64,000 nucleotides of DNA, from contig NW_026252087.1 of the NCBI RefSeq assembly GCF_025399195.1, positions 310,001 through 374,000 on the forward strand, read 5' to 3'. Of this stretch, positions 47,401 to 59,181 are shown in pieces. A model generated the notes under the pieces. That model was not told the DNA's origin. It did no database searches and was given only the letters and a program-made list of their open reading frames with translations. Every line of letters starts with the position of its first letter. Position 1 is the stretch's first letter. This DNA comes from Umbelopsis ramanniana AG (lineage: Eukaryota > Mucoromycota > Umbelopsidomycetes > Umbelopsidales > Umbelopsidaceae). The position numbers and the translations under genes are program-made.

Positions 47401-48149
47401 AGTATTTACATTTTCAGAAAGCAAACTTAGAAAAAGAGTTAGAAACCCTCTTGTCAGAACGGGCAGTTGTGCTGGCAGATGAGCTGGAACAAGCAAAGCA
47501 GTCTGGCATCAGCTTTGATGAGCTTCAACCCATGTACATGGATGAGCGTATCGAAGAAGTTATGGTTGAAATTTATCATTGGCAATGTAGAATAGGTACC
47601 TTACAGATTGCCACAGAAGGCATGAAAACACAAGTAGACGGCGATGCTACTCAAGTGGCTGGTAAACTTGATTACAATATTGCACGCGAAGTATCCGCCT
47701 CACTTGTGAAGAGCTTGGAACCCGATGAAGCTACCGTTGTCTTCGAAACGCTACTGGATGAAATGATCGACCTCAAAGGTTACAAGACCATCCAGGAGCC
47801 TTACCATGCACTCCTCGAATCCGTTAACCGTGATCTGACTTCAGGTGTATGCGCCATGTACCAAAAGGTTTCTCAGTCTGTTCAACTGGCACAGGCCGCC
47901 GTAATCCAAAATCCAGACTTCATGTCGGGCTTGATGGAGCTCTACCACCAGGTGTTGCAAGCATATGCCATAGCCCGGAAGGTGGACATGGCATATAAAC
48001 AACCTAAAACCGTGTCAGATCTAGTCCCTCGATCCTCTGGCATTCCAAGATCTTGCTCCATGCTGAATATCCCTACTACTCCCAATTTATCTACCCTTGT
48101 CAATAGAACTTCCCCGTCCACCACATCGTCTATCAAGCCAGCCCGTTAA
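44436..48149 (+). CDS. Kinesin motor protein, kinesin-4-like (KIF4/KIF21 type)
   Basis: This is a plus-end-directed microtubule motor with an N-terminal motor domain. Eight exons: 44436-44455 (20 nt), 44534-44746, 44818-44844 (27 nt), 44917-45403, 45498-46367, 46435-47180, 47259-47322, 47418-48149 (1,052 aa). The small exons rebuild [12 protein letters not shown] at the N-terminus and FNATIVAYG before the P-loop GQTGSGKS (87-94). Switch I is [11 protein letters not shown], switch II is [32 protein letters not shown] and [16 protein letters not shown] close the motor in the kinesin-4/10 style. Long coiled coils follow (about 350-750), with a Lys/Arg-rich segment, and the Ser/Thr-rich C-terminus has no zinc-binding Cys cluster. 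The length and neck sequence favour kinesin-4, without certainty. Confidence 0.92.
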
Positions 48150-48492
48150 TACCCCCTACAGGCGATCAGTTCAAGATACCACAATGGTCACCCAGCTAGA
48201 TTACTATTGGTTTTTTTTTTCTCCTTCATTGTATACCAATCACTTTTTCTCTTTCTGAATGAAAGAGAAGCCGTTTGTTTCCCCTATTTTCCGTTATATA
48301 ATTGTGTGTGTTTGATACATTTTATTTTGAGTTTTCTTGGATACTTCCTTTCATTTGCGCTGATTAAATGTAATAATGCTTAACAATGGTGTTTAGATAG
48401 TGTCTGTTCCAATGTGAGCGAGTGACCAATGATACGTTGTAACAGTGTATATAGAGAATTGTGTTGGGTGTAATTTGCCATGCCTAGGAAAT
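48150..48492. other. Convergent 3-prime region, kinesin / cystinosin genes
   Basis: These 343 bp are T-rich, with a run of ten T near 48,211-48,220, and hold the 3-prime flanks of two convergent genes. No gene is seen. Confidence 0.55.
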
Positions 48493-50024
48493 TTATACAT
48501 ATCTTCCTCCAGATGTGGCAGATGCAGCACTGTCCGTTCTGTTCCGTCGGAAGATATCGTCCGTATCTCGAGGTAACCGGCCCTCTGCGATCAATCTCTG
48601 CCGTTCCTCTTCCACTGAGTTGACATAAAAATCAGTACGATCACGGTAGAGAATATAGTGTTGACACATGAAGATGATATCAAAGCCAATGGCAATGAAA
48701 CCGAGACCGCTAAATGGAAAGAAGAGAGCATTATTAGTATACGACGGGACAATTTCGCGAGAGTAAATTGATGTGTCAGATATCTTACAACTTGACAGGG
48801 TCCTAATCAATAGAAGGCAAATGACATGGGTTAAAATTGAATGAAAAGGCACCACAATGTCAAAGAAAAAAGTAACGTACCCCGGATACTCCACTCCAAT
48901 CGCCAGAGATCCATGCATCCAAGAGCAGCTGGGTAATGGATAAGATACCTCCAGTGAAGTCCTAAAATTGCGTAATGGCACAATCAGCGATTGTCTGCTC
49001 CACAACGGATAAATGACCACAGAGTTAATTCTTACCAACAAGATGTTGTGTATACTCCATCCAACCGTAGACTGACGCTTAAAGTTTATCCACACCTGTT
49101 GCCAAGAGGAACAAAATATAAGACAGGGTACAGCATGTGAACTAAATCCTTTTGAATATGACGTACTTGTGGCAAATACTTGATCAAACTGACAGCAAGC
49201 TTAATCCAAGCCATAAAGTATAGCAAGTCTATCCACATGGCTTGACCAGCTTCGACAGCCACAATGACAGCTGCAACTCCTACCACGGTTGTAAGAATAA
49301 AAGCTCCGGCCGCTGCGGATATCCGCTGAGTGTCATCCCGCTGTCATTGAAAAAAGCAAATAGAGGGGTTCATAAATGACATCAAGACTGAACTCCCGAA
49401 ATCTTCAATGGTCAGAGTACCAACCTTGTATATGAAAGATTGGTAAATGGTGAAAAGTGTGATGGCCAGAGCATGAACTGAGAAAAACACATCATTGGCG
49501 CGGACTAAGTTGTCGTTGTCGCCATTTCGTCTCCTATCTACGCAAGAGCATGAGTTTTTTTTTTTGGCTTGTGGCCCATTAACAGTAGGCCATGGTGGAT
49601 ATCACTTACATTCTTCTTGAATTTCCTTGCTGAAGAAAAACGCAAGGTTGAATATCTAAGGTGTGGGCGAGTCAGTTCAATGTTCTATTAGCTGGATTTG
49701 TAATTGGCTTACTTACGGAGTAGCATAAAAATCCCCAGGCGTTGTAGTAAAGGAAATCTATCGAGAGGCCTTGGACACTTGTAAGAGGGAGCAACGTCAA
49801 TGCATATTCCGTTAGATAATCAGTGCGGTCTCCGTACATACCTTTTCCTACGCCAATTCAGGATAGCTTGTGGGTAGAAACTCACGGACCAAGCTACGAA
49901 GTAAATCTGGAAGAGGGTTAGAGCCGATTGACATTTACTTAAGGTCTTCAAACACACTTACCCAGCCGATAATTTGTGAGATTATACCCCATATTTCTTG
50001 AGGCGTAGGGTCTTCTACGGCCAT
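48493..50024 (-). CDS. Cystinosin-type PQ-loop cystine/H+ transporter (lysosomal/vacuolar)
   Basis: This is a seven-TM transporter expected to export cystine from the vacuole/lysosome with protons. Ten exons: 50024-49962, 49906-49842, 49777-49717, 49655-49610, 49537-49425, 49340-49167, 49095-49036, 48961-48881, 48802-48789 (14-nt micro-exon, DPVKF), 48709-48493 (297 aa). Two PQ loops are clear: [20 protein letters not shown] in the first, [21 protein letters not shown] in the second, each split by introns. The joined segment [26 protein letters not shown] matches the cystinosin C-terminus and confirms the micro-exon. The tail is cytosolic and Arg/Ser-rich, ending GGRYV. An in-frame ATG at 50036 would add four residues. 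Human CTNS and yeast Ers1 are the named relatives. Confidence 0.9.
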
Positions 50025-50036
50025 GAGAACAACCAT

Positions 50037-50370
50037 TGCAATTCTCGTCGACCAACCAGGTCAAGCAACCTTTTGAGAATATCAGTTAAGTAAAAGGAGC
50101 ACGTGATCTATGGCTGTCATGTCCGACGGTCACATGACTGGCAGATGAGATACCCATTCAAGGCAGTTTCTGCTCCTTTGAATCAATGTGCGGAGGACAG
50201 TGGGAAAGACAACCAGCTCATTCAATACAGACATCCTCATCATAACATTTATCAATCATAGGCAGATTTTTGTCATAAAAGTCTAACCTATTCATAAGGT
50301 GCTCTAATAAAAGACATTGGTGTGGTAAAGACCCAATTGGTGGATGCACTAATTCACTTGTTTTTATTTA
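50037..50370. other. Intergenic region between cystinosin start and NUP192 3-prime end
   Basis: These 334 bp hold the cystinosin promoter and the NUP192 3-prime flank. CACGTG occurs near 50,100-50,105 (GCACGTGATC), the core of bHLH sites that include the lysosomal/sulfur regulators of fungi. No gene is seen. Confidence 0.5.
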
Positions 50371-53300
50371 TTATATCACATTGGCATTAGCAAGATAGAA
50401 AAGGATCATGCTAATTTTATCAACTTCATCCAGATGAGCGGTAGTCAGTGATTTTTGATGAGATAAGTCTGAATGTGTAGACATGGCTCTGTTAATCTGA
50501 GGACCAGTGATTTGTAAAAACTCAGAAACCTTGAGAGCAAAGTCTTGGGAGCTGGAAAGACATTGCAGCATACTGATCAAAACAGCTAGTTTTTGACACC
50601 ATATACTGTGAAGTGGGTTGCGTTCCATGGTGATAGTGTTTGGATCGTTTGGATCTGATTCGCTGACCCGTACAACAGCGTTGACCTTTCCTTGTTGCAA
50701 TAATGGAATCAATGCATTGTCAGCAAAAGCGTACAACAGTCCATGGGATGCTAGTCGCTCTGCTCCGAGGGGGGTTTGCGCAAGAGCCAGAAGTAGACAC
50801 AGGGCACTTTCTGCGTAGGATGGAATACTCCAGGTATCGATAGTATGGGAATTGCCTTGTCTATTTATATTAAAATATACAAGGTCATGATTAGTCTCTA
50901 TGATGAAAACCAACTTCTCAACATGCACCGCATAAAATCATTCTTTCTGTCCTTACCGCTTTACTTCTTGCATGGCAGAGTCTGTACCAGCGACAAACAA
51001 GTTGATCAAGGTTGGTATCACACCATAATGATCCAACACAGAGAGCCAAAGGTTGGGAGGAACTCCATACACCGGTCGAGTCACCTCTTCTATTAATGAT
51101 AAGGTGACGATAATATCACGCGAAAGTTCCTGAGATTCCAATTGTAACTTGATATCGCTACCATAGATTTGCCCATTGACGGCAGCTCGCTGAACCAGAA
51201 TGACAAAGCTTTCGCCAACTACTTCCAAGACAGAGATGAGAGACGTGGTTACATTTTGACTTGCAGCTGATCCACTATCGATGGTTGATAATTCGTCGGT
51301 TCCTCTGCGAACGGCTCGGACACATAAGAGAATGGCTTCGAAAATAGTGCGATGGAAAGCCGGGGCCATTTCACCGCTCACACTACTAATGACTGGGAAT
51401 TGTTCTCGTCGAAGAATGGAGCAAAAGTCACTTAGAAGGTTATAAGCCTTATCAGCAAACTGTTTTTGTGATCCTGCGCCGGTCTGACTTGCTGTCTCCG
51501 CCGTAGTCTCAATCCAATGCTCCGTCAATCCACGAGCAAGCTCGATGAGTTCAACTTGCACTGAGCGATTCACTTGGCCACGATTAGGGTTACTTGTGAT
51601 TTCTTTGAGTACATCTCTGATGAGTTCGTATTCTCCAGTGGTTCTCGTTGACCACAGTTGGTCGCTAGACTGAAGAGACGAAATCTCCAGAAATTGTCGG
51701 CATGATCGCAGTACTTGTAATTGTGCGTCAGCTACTGACCAATTGAAGTTCTGTCGAATCAGATTTTCCATAAAGGTATCGGATTCAGATTCGACGGCTT
51801 TGATGGCAATGGCTTCTGGAGTATTCCAAAGGCTTGGATCAGAACCAAGGTATCTTGACCGCAGGTCAGCTGTCAAAGAGTTCAACCGCGATTTCGTCAA
51901 TGCCAAATCATAAATGTATGCCTCTCCATATTGACCTTCCATGTCGCCGCAATCGCTGTCGCCTGTTCCAATACGGTCTGAATGGATGATAAGCATCGAT
52001 GTATCCGAACTGCTGATGGTCGATAAGAGACTAGTAGCACTTGAATTGAGAAGTTGGCTGAGCTCGAAATCGAAATCAGTGCGTAAGAAATTTCTTCGTA
52101 ACAACTCCAATTTGGCCGGATCGCCTAGCTTGCCAAGCAAAGCCTTGACACCAGCAGGTAGTACTTCACTAACAGATTGATTGCTTGACATACTGCTGGA
52201 GAGATGGACTTCCAGACCGATAATACGCAGCACATATGCCTTGCTTAAAAGGTTGCAGCAAGATCGTCGTAGAGATCCGTTCGAACTTGGAGAAGAGATG
52301 TTGATACCCTTATCAAGTCCTTGTTCGACATTGAGAACAATTTGTCCAATGGAATCCCATAAGGCATTATCACTGCGAGTACGTTGAACAAGGTCGTAAT
52401 GATCGAAAGCAGTGGTCCAGAAGGCTGCCAAAAAGCGAAGGGTATTTGAAAGAACAGTAGGCTTATCCATCAATAGACGTTGCCAGTCACTCAATAAGTC
52501 AATGGCAATTCTTACGGCAGAATCGGGGGTCTTTCCGTCACTTGCGGGTTTAGCACCAAGTTGCGTATTGGGCTTTTTCTTTTCCTCCTCTAGTAAACGA
52601 ACGGCTGATTTTGGACTAGGCATAACATATTCTCCACATTCAAGGAATAGCATGGCGAGGCCAGGTTGGGTCTCCACAACAGCAATGATAAATTGCCAAA
52701 TGGACGTAAGCAACGTTTCTGATCGTCGGGTGTCTCTAGCAATCTCGAGGTAAGATCGGATGATCTTTTGTGCCTGCTCCGAATCGCCAAAAAATCCTAC
52801 GAAGCTGGGGACAGATTTCCATTTATACGCCAATTTGAACAAGCGAGTCAGCACATCCGTTGCCAAAGACGGAAGCTCGTGGTTATATGGATATTGAACG
52901 AGCTTGGCAATGATCAGGATAAGATCTGACTTGTTATCGCCAACGGTTTGCTCCAACATGAAACGTTCGAGTGAAGAGGGTTCGACTTTATCCTGCGACG
53001 CAACCATCTTCAGACGTAACGTAAGTAGCTTTTTGACAAAGGTGTATGCCAAGACCGTCAGACGTTCTATCTGGATAGCCTCTAATGGTTGAATACGATT
53101 GCGTGCATCGGCCATCATGGTGCCTGTGGCTAATATGTCCAGTAAAGGAGAGATTTGATATGCATTGCCTTGATGCAGAAAGTTGTTAATCAGTCTTTCC
53201 TTGATGTTCAGTATGTACATGCTGTTGCTTGAAGCATCCACGGCCTTGAAATTTTGCACCACTTCGATGAATATTTCCAGAATCTTGGTTCCAATATCAA

Positions 53301-55969
53301 AGCGCTCCGAGACCAGCTTATACCGCCAGCCAGAGTAAGCGGGAAATACATCCAACATCAGGAAGTGAAGACAGTGAGCCAGCACCTCAGATTGCATTCG
53401 CCGAGAAGATGAAAAGCCGTCCTTTTCCACAGTTGCCTTTGCGTCAAGCCACCATTGTCGTTGAATATCAACCACTAATGCCTTCACTAAATCCAAGAAG
53501 GCGATGAGAAGCGAGAATTTTCCATTGACGCATTCCACCGTCGAGAGGATGTGTTGTATTTGAAGAGATGCGTCAGTCATGGCAAGAGATGAAGAGAAGG
53601 CATGTTGTGCGCGTAGTTGATCCATTCGCGGCAGAATGGGTGCTGAAACTAGATATGACCACACTTCATCACGATGGAAAGGTAGCAACGCTGTAAGGCA
53701 CCGGATTGCTGGAGTCATGACTTGAACTAAGTACGTTGGGTGCGAAGCACATGTGTTGATAACACGTTGCAATAACGAGAGCAGGTTGAGAGGTGTTGGA
53801 ATTGTGTCAGTGTCCGAAGCTAATTGTTGTAGACTTGCTTGTTCAATATGATCGACTAACTTTGGACCAAGTGAAGGACACACTTCTAAGGTACGTTGCA
53901 ACAATTCTAAGATAGATACAACTACCACCTGATTTTGTCCAGACAGCTGATTGTCAAAGTCATAGATAGATTGCTCGGAAGAGGGTGTCGCTCTTTCTCT
54001 GGTGAAGCCTTCTAACACAAGGGCAAGCAGAAGCCATCCTGAATATTTCACATTCCATCGAACAATACGTGGTTCACCAGGAGCAGATAACAGTCTTGCC
54101 TTATGTTTTGGGGTAATCATCAGTTTCCTTCCAGGAAGAACTCCAGTAATCAACAATTGCTGATCTGACCAAACAATCAAACCACCATCTGCTTCTTCAC
54201 TTTGCAAAGTGACTGTATCCGGGAGCATTGCAGTCACTGTACGGCGGTTACTGAGGTACGCAAATACATTTCGAGCTGGTTGCTGATAAGCACTGCTGTC
54301 ATGGCAACCTTCGGCATCCCCGGTCAGCGAAGCTAATAAGTCGGTGAAATTTGTGAACTGCAGTGGAAATCGGTTGGCGGCGGTGGCTAGTAGTGAGGTC
54401 TGGTCTGACTCATCAAAGTCATCTTTCCAGAATGTGAGACAGAGATCGGCTTGGTCCAAGTACAGTAGAGACGTGCACTGAACAAGGTCATCGTAACTTT
54501 CTTGAGGGATGAAGCTGGCACGTGTTGTGGTCAAAAAATTGTCCAACAATCGGTGCGTTACATAGCGGTAACCAAATGAGTTTGGATCAGCTTGTTGGAA
54601 TCCTGAGCTTTTGACCATGATGGTGATGTATTGAAATACGTCTAACTTGAAGGCTCGGCCGACATAAATGCGATTGAGCTGAGCTTTTTGTGGTATATTC
54701 GGTGAACCAGAGTCAACCTTGATGTAAGAATACTTGTTTTGACTCAGAGGTAATTGACCGTCTAGCATTTGTTTAACAGGAGCATACGCAGGAGGGCAAT
54801 TGTCGTCCAAGAGATAACTGAGTTGAGTTAAAAAGGTAGACCAGGCCAAAAGGAACACAGAATGTTGTTGGTTGGTACCCATAAAGGCGGTCATAGTATT
54901 GATAGCGACAATTGCATCCGGACTGTTCACAAGATTTTTCTCGGATGGCGTTGAGGGTAAGGTTTGTAGTGTAGACATAACGGCAGGATCCAACACCTCA
55001 ATGGAAATCAGCAAACACAGATGGATGACGGATGTGAGGAGATGGTCTGCCTCTGCATCGAAGAGATAGGACGTGGCTTGTTTTCTACTAAAGTCGCTCT
55101 CTTTGAAGTCATGTATCATATATGTAAGTTGATCTGGTGGACAAACGCTGTAATGATAACACAAGAAGATGACTTCCAGCATTGCTCGCTGTTCTTTGAG
55201 TGTCTGTTTTGCCCACCATGATGTACTTTTCCGAATTTCTCGACACCACGCAGGAGGTTGTTTCTTGCGCAATTCACGGAATTGATCAAATAAACAATTA
55301 GCAAAGAGCTTGTTGTCGGTTGTCTCTTTTCTCAAAGTGGTGACGGTATCGTGTGCCAGGTTTTTGAGCGGGTGTCCATCTTCGTTTGCCAGGCGCATCA
55401 AACAGCTGATAGAGGAAATAAAAGCAATTCTTTCGCTGTAATAGTACTCAGAGATGATGAATATGGCCTCTTTACTCTCGAGGAATGTTTCAGCGCTGAG
55501 GTTAATTTTGCTTGTTCCGAGTTGTTTGTGAAGGTCTTTGAACGAATCCCATATGGACGCACACTGTATTTCGTTGAGGTTCCAATGATCACTAAGCTTG
55601 CATATCAATTCCCTTTCACTTTTGTCGAGCTGAATGGTTCTATCATCAACGGTAATGGGTGAATCGCCCTTGATTTTGCTTCGTGCCTGCGGCGAAGGTG
55701 GGCCAAATGCGTCCAAGCCCTGCTTATATTCTTTTAGTCTATATTCTAAAACAGTTTGCAATCGATCAAGCGAGGTATTGTCGCCACCGCGTTGTAGTAA
55801 TTGCTGGAGATCTTGGTAAGTCCTGATTAGGGGCGGGCCAAATTTGTGGGTTAGAGAAAGTTATTGACAGAGTCAAATAAAATTAAGAGCAAGGCGAATT
55901 GAAGGATTCGCAAACCAATGCCTACCTGGTAAATCGATCATCAATAAGATTGCTGCTTGAAGAAGACAT
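50371..55969 (-). CDS. NUP192: Nuclear pore inner-ring scaffold nucleoporin Nup192/Nup205
   Basis: This is a large alpha-helical solenoid of the inner ring of the nuclear pore, partner of Nup93/Nic96. Three exons: 55969-55926, 55822-50957 (4.9 kb, the longest in the window) and 50860-50371 (1,799 aa, in the family's usual range of about 1,700-2,000). The start MSSSSSNLIDDRF splices to TYQDLQQLLQR. LENEYK-style helices with few recognisable motifs follow, as usual for this fold. Landmarks are SDHWNLNEIQCASIWDSF, PPAYAPVKQMLDGQLP, the long helical middle and the C-terminal helices ending DEVDKISMILFYLANANVI. There are no FG repeats. The call rests on length, position-specific similarity to Nup205 segments and the absence of other domains. 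Confidence 0.88.
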
Positions 55970-56216
55970 GGTTGGCCTAAGGGGGGCAATTATGCGAGCA
56001 GCTCAGTTATCGTGATCACTGTCAGTTTGCCAGACGCCTTTCTTGCCGTTAAAGCTTGCAAAAGACGCGCGAAGTCGACAGTCCCGCTAAAGGCTTTGAA
56101 TTTTTGAGCGCGACGTCACCCAAGTTTTTTGAGCAGCCATTTTTGAGCACGACTTTTTTTTTTTTTTTTTTGTGAAAATTTCGCTATAACAGGATCTTTG
56201 ATCAACAAAATCCATA

Positions 56217-57842
56217 ATGCGTACGTAGACAAACGACCATCTTATCGCTATCATTCGACGATATTGTAAATGGAAGCACTGACTCATTCCTCCTTGTCTA
56301 ACAGCTAAGCAGAAGAAAGCACAAAAAATGTCCTTGGGAGAGTTCTTGGTGGATGACAGTAAGATGATGCTTAGTTATTGTGGGACACCGGAATCATACT
56401 CAGTCAATGCTCACTCACACGTATAATCATCTTCATAGACAGTGGCTCCTGGGCTGACGAAATGGCAGATTTGCCTACTGCTCGTAAGTGCTGCTGTTAT
56501 TATCATTTTCCTTTCGTTCAACTCTTTTACTAAGTTTTTTTTTGTTTATCTCAGCCGCTGCTAGTTCTGGTATGCAACGAATTGATGTAAAAATCGCGAT
56601 TACGGATCTATACTAATTTTAAATCAATATGATGCTCTATAGCTCCGAGAGAAGAGCGTTCTGGAGGTTTTTCTCGCGGATACGGCGGTGATCGCTATGG
56701 TGGTATGTATTACCATTTTGGAAGTTGACACTATGTTTGACAAATTGAACATGCGATTTAAACTTTGCTGGTCTTCCATTGTGCGATTCAGACAATGAGT
56801 CTAGAGAGGACAGTTTCTCGCGTGGCGGCCCTCGCAGAGATGATGACCGTCCTCGCTACGCCAGCCGTCCTCCTGCCGAGCTCCCTACCGAGCCTCCGTT
56901 CACTGCTCACATTGCAAACTTGTCTTTTGATGCTGTCGAAGAGGATCTTGCCGATTTCTTCAAGGATATGAAGGTGAATAGCATGATCGGTCGATCTTGT
57001 AACAATACATGTTGGACTAATCACCACATCAAAGATTGCCAATATTCGAGTTTTGCGTGACCGGGAAACCGACAGACCTAAGGGTTTTGGTTATATTGAA
57101 TTCGAAGATCTTGAATCCTTGAAGCAAGCTTTGACTCTTACTGGAGAGGTATATACGTCAAACATTGATTGACTACAATCTTGACCATTCGGTGCTGACT
57201 ATGCTGTTTTATAGCCTTTGCACCAACGTCCTGTCAGAGTCAACATTGCTGATCCTCGTAAGTGTGTCGAGTATTACGATGCGACATCTTGGACCATTTA
57301 CTAATCAATTCTGCATCATATAATAGCCAAGGAACGCACTGACCGCGTTCCCGATCGCACTGAAACCTCTAGCTGGCGTCGTACTACCCCTCTTGAACCC
57401 ACCAGTCCTGAGGGTCGTGAACCCCGACGTGGATATGGATTCGGAGACAGAGACAGAGAAGGACCTCGCGGCGGGTTCCGCGACCGTGAACAAGGACGCG
57501 GTGGTGACAGAGAACGCGGTGGATACCAAGACCGTCCCCGTGACAATAACTGGTCTGGAGGTGCCTTCCAAAAGCGAGGCAACTTTGGTATGTCCTGTTG
57601 GTGATGAATTATTGGAACGAGAACGTTGACTAACAATGTGCTTATGTATAGGCGGTCGTGATGCCCCCAGCGAACGCCCACGCCTTAACCTCCAACCTCG
57701 TTCTTCCACAGGCGGTGCTCAATCTGAGGCACCAAAGTCTAACCGATCCAACCCTTTCGGAGGTGCCAAGCCCATTGACTCCGATGAGGCCTTGAAGAAG
57801 GTTGATGAGAGAAGAAAGGTTAAGGACCAAGGCGAAGAGTAG
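56217..57842 (+). CDS. TIF3: Translation initiation factor eIF4B (Tif3) with one RRM
   Basis: This RNA-binding cofactor of eIF4A/eIF4F in the cytosol reconstructs as ten exons: 56217-56220 (only ATG plus one base), 56305-56358, 56439-56483, 56555-56569 (15 nt), 56643-56702, 56792-56973, 57035-57148, 57215-57257, 57327-57587, 57652-57842 (322 aa). Splicing gives MPKQKKAQKMSLGEFLVDD, the fungal eIF4B start, then NSGSWADEMADLPTAP. A single RRM has RNP2 as AHIANLSFDAVEEDLADFF and RNP1 as RPKGFGYIEFED. After it comes a basic, Arg/Gly/Asp-rich repeat region (RDREGPRGGFRDREQGRGG) like the DRYG-type repeats, then SNPFGGAKPID near the C-terminus. The gene is divergent from NUP192, with 247 bp between the ATGs. 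Confidence 0.92.
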
Positions 57843-58899
57843 TTTTGCTTTTTTATTTTTTTTATAAAGATAATTTTCATCGAGTCCACAATAACGAACA
57901 AATTAAAAAAGCGTAAAAGAAGTTTCATTTTCCATTTTCCTCTTTAGTGTGTTATCATCTTGTATTCAACCATTTTTTCTATCCTCCTCATACAATTCTT
58001 GGCACATATTCACTGATACGAATAGAATACACTCTCCAATATCATTGAAAGATTGATGTCTGCTAGTAAAATGATGCTTACCTGTACATCACAATGTGAA
58101 GTGATATCTAATGTAGCCTATGCCCGGTTAGAATAACTTTATATACCAGAAATAAGACGTAACGCTTATCCAGAGAGGCTAATGTCATTCTTAAGGGCTC
58201 TAAACGGCAGTGCTTATCTTGTTACGTTTTTTTGACTCTAGATAATTAATCGATTACAGCGGAAAAGCGTTTATCGATGGGCAGATTGGATAGCGAATTT
58301 TGCATACTTTAGCGCCATTTTGAGATTTGCCCCGCGCATCATCATTGATGACGTTTCGGAAGTTGTAAACATAGCAGTGTACCTGTTTCAGTTAGCGAAG
58401 GTCTCAAAAATATATGAAAGTCTTTGAAGACAATGAGTGCTATTGGGATGGCCAAGGGTGTACATGGTCACCAGCCACTTTGACAGGCCAGTTACCGAAA
58501 TGAACAATCCAAATTGGTAGAACAAATGTCATCATTTCAATTTATCTGTTCCCTCTTCGATATGTCGGAGACGGGCCGAAGCACGTTTTTTGTATTTTAA
58601 ATTTTTATTATTGATTTGTGAAGAAGGTAATTGCAAAGGTTTCAAACTGATCAAAGCTATTATAATCTCAGTTATGATGTCACGCTCCTAATCTTTCAAC
58701 AGTGCGCTTTGTCATAAAGATGCCGACACTATGCATATGAAGCTTTATCAGCAGGGAATTTCGATGGGTTTTTCTGTGAGTTTAATGGATATGGCAGTGA
58801 TGAAGCATACTTTAAAACCCTGCAGAACGTATCAAGCATGTACGAGCTGGTAAATGCAGGACGGGGACACAACGGGAAACACGGGTCCTCCGACTTGTT

Positions 58900-58999
58900 N
58901 NNNNNNNNNNNNNNNNNNNNNNNNNNNNNNNNNNNNNNNNNNNNNNNNNNNNNNNNNNNNNNNNNNNNNNNNNNNNNNNNNNNNNNNNNNNNNNNNNNN
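58900..58999. other. Assembly gap of 100 N
   Basis: Exactly 100 undetermined bases are present, the conventional size for a gap of unknown length. The right edge is immediately followed by a run of 14 A (59,000-59,013), which suggests that a homopolymer or simple repeat stopped the assembly. Any frames crossing it are artefacts. Confidence 0.98.
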
Positions 59000-59103
59000 A
59001 AAAAAAAAAAAAATGTCAATCGTGACTGTCATCGGGCGGGGCGGTGAATTGATGTCGCTCCAATTGTTTGATTGGTGCCAGGGACCATCAGCGTTTGGAT
59101 GCC

Positions 59104-59111
59104 TATAAATA
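59104..59111 (+). promoter_or_regulatory. TATA box of GPD1
   Basis: TATAAATA lies 78 nt upstream of the GPD1 ATG, in a CCTATAAATACGG context. It is followed by a CT-rich leader (CTTCTGTCTCTTCC), an arrangement typical of strongly expressed fungal glycolytic-type genes. Confidence 0.6.
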
Positions 59112-59181
59112 CGGCGCTTGCTTCTGTCTCTTCCACATCTTCATCAATCTTTATATATTCTCCAAATCACACTACTTAAAC

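Larger units (their letters stand above)
57843..59181. other. Intergenic region with assembly gap and GPD promoter
   Basis: This stretch has no supported gene. It contains the eIF4B 3-prime flank (57,843 to about 58,200), AT-rich sequence with no clear features, and the 100-N gap. After the gap come a poly-A tract and the GPD1 promoter. The true length is unknown because of the gap. Confidence 0.6.

Noticed and set aside
58729-59108. Several ORFs that cross the gap.
   Set aside because: They exist only because the undetermined bases have no stop codons.
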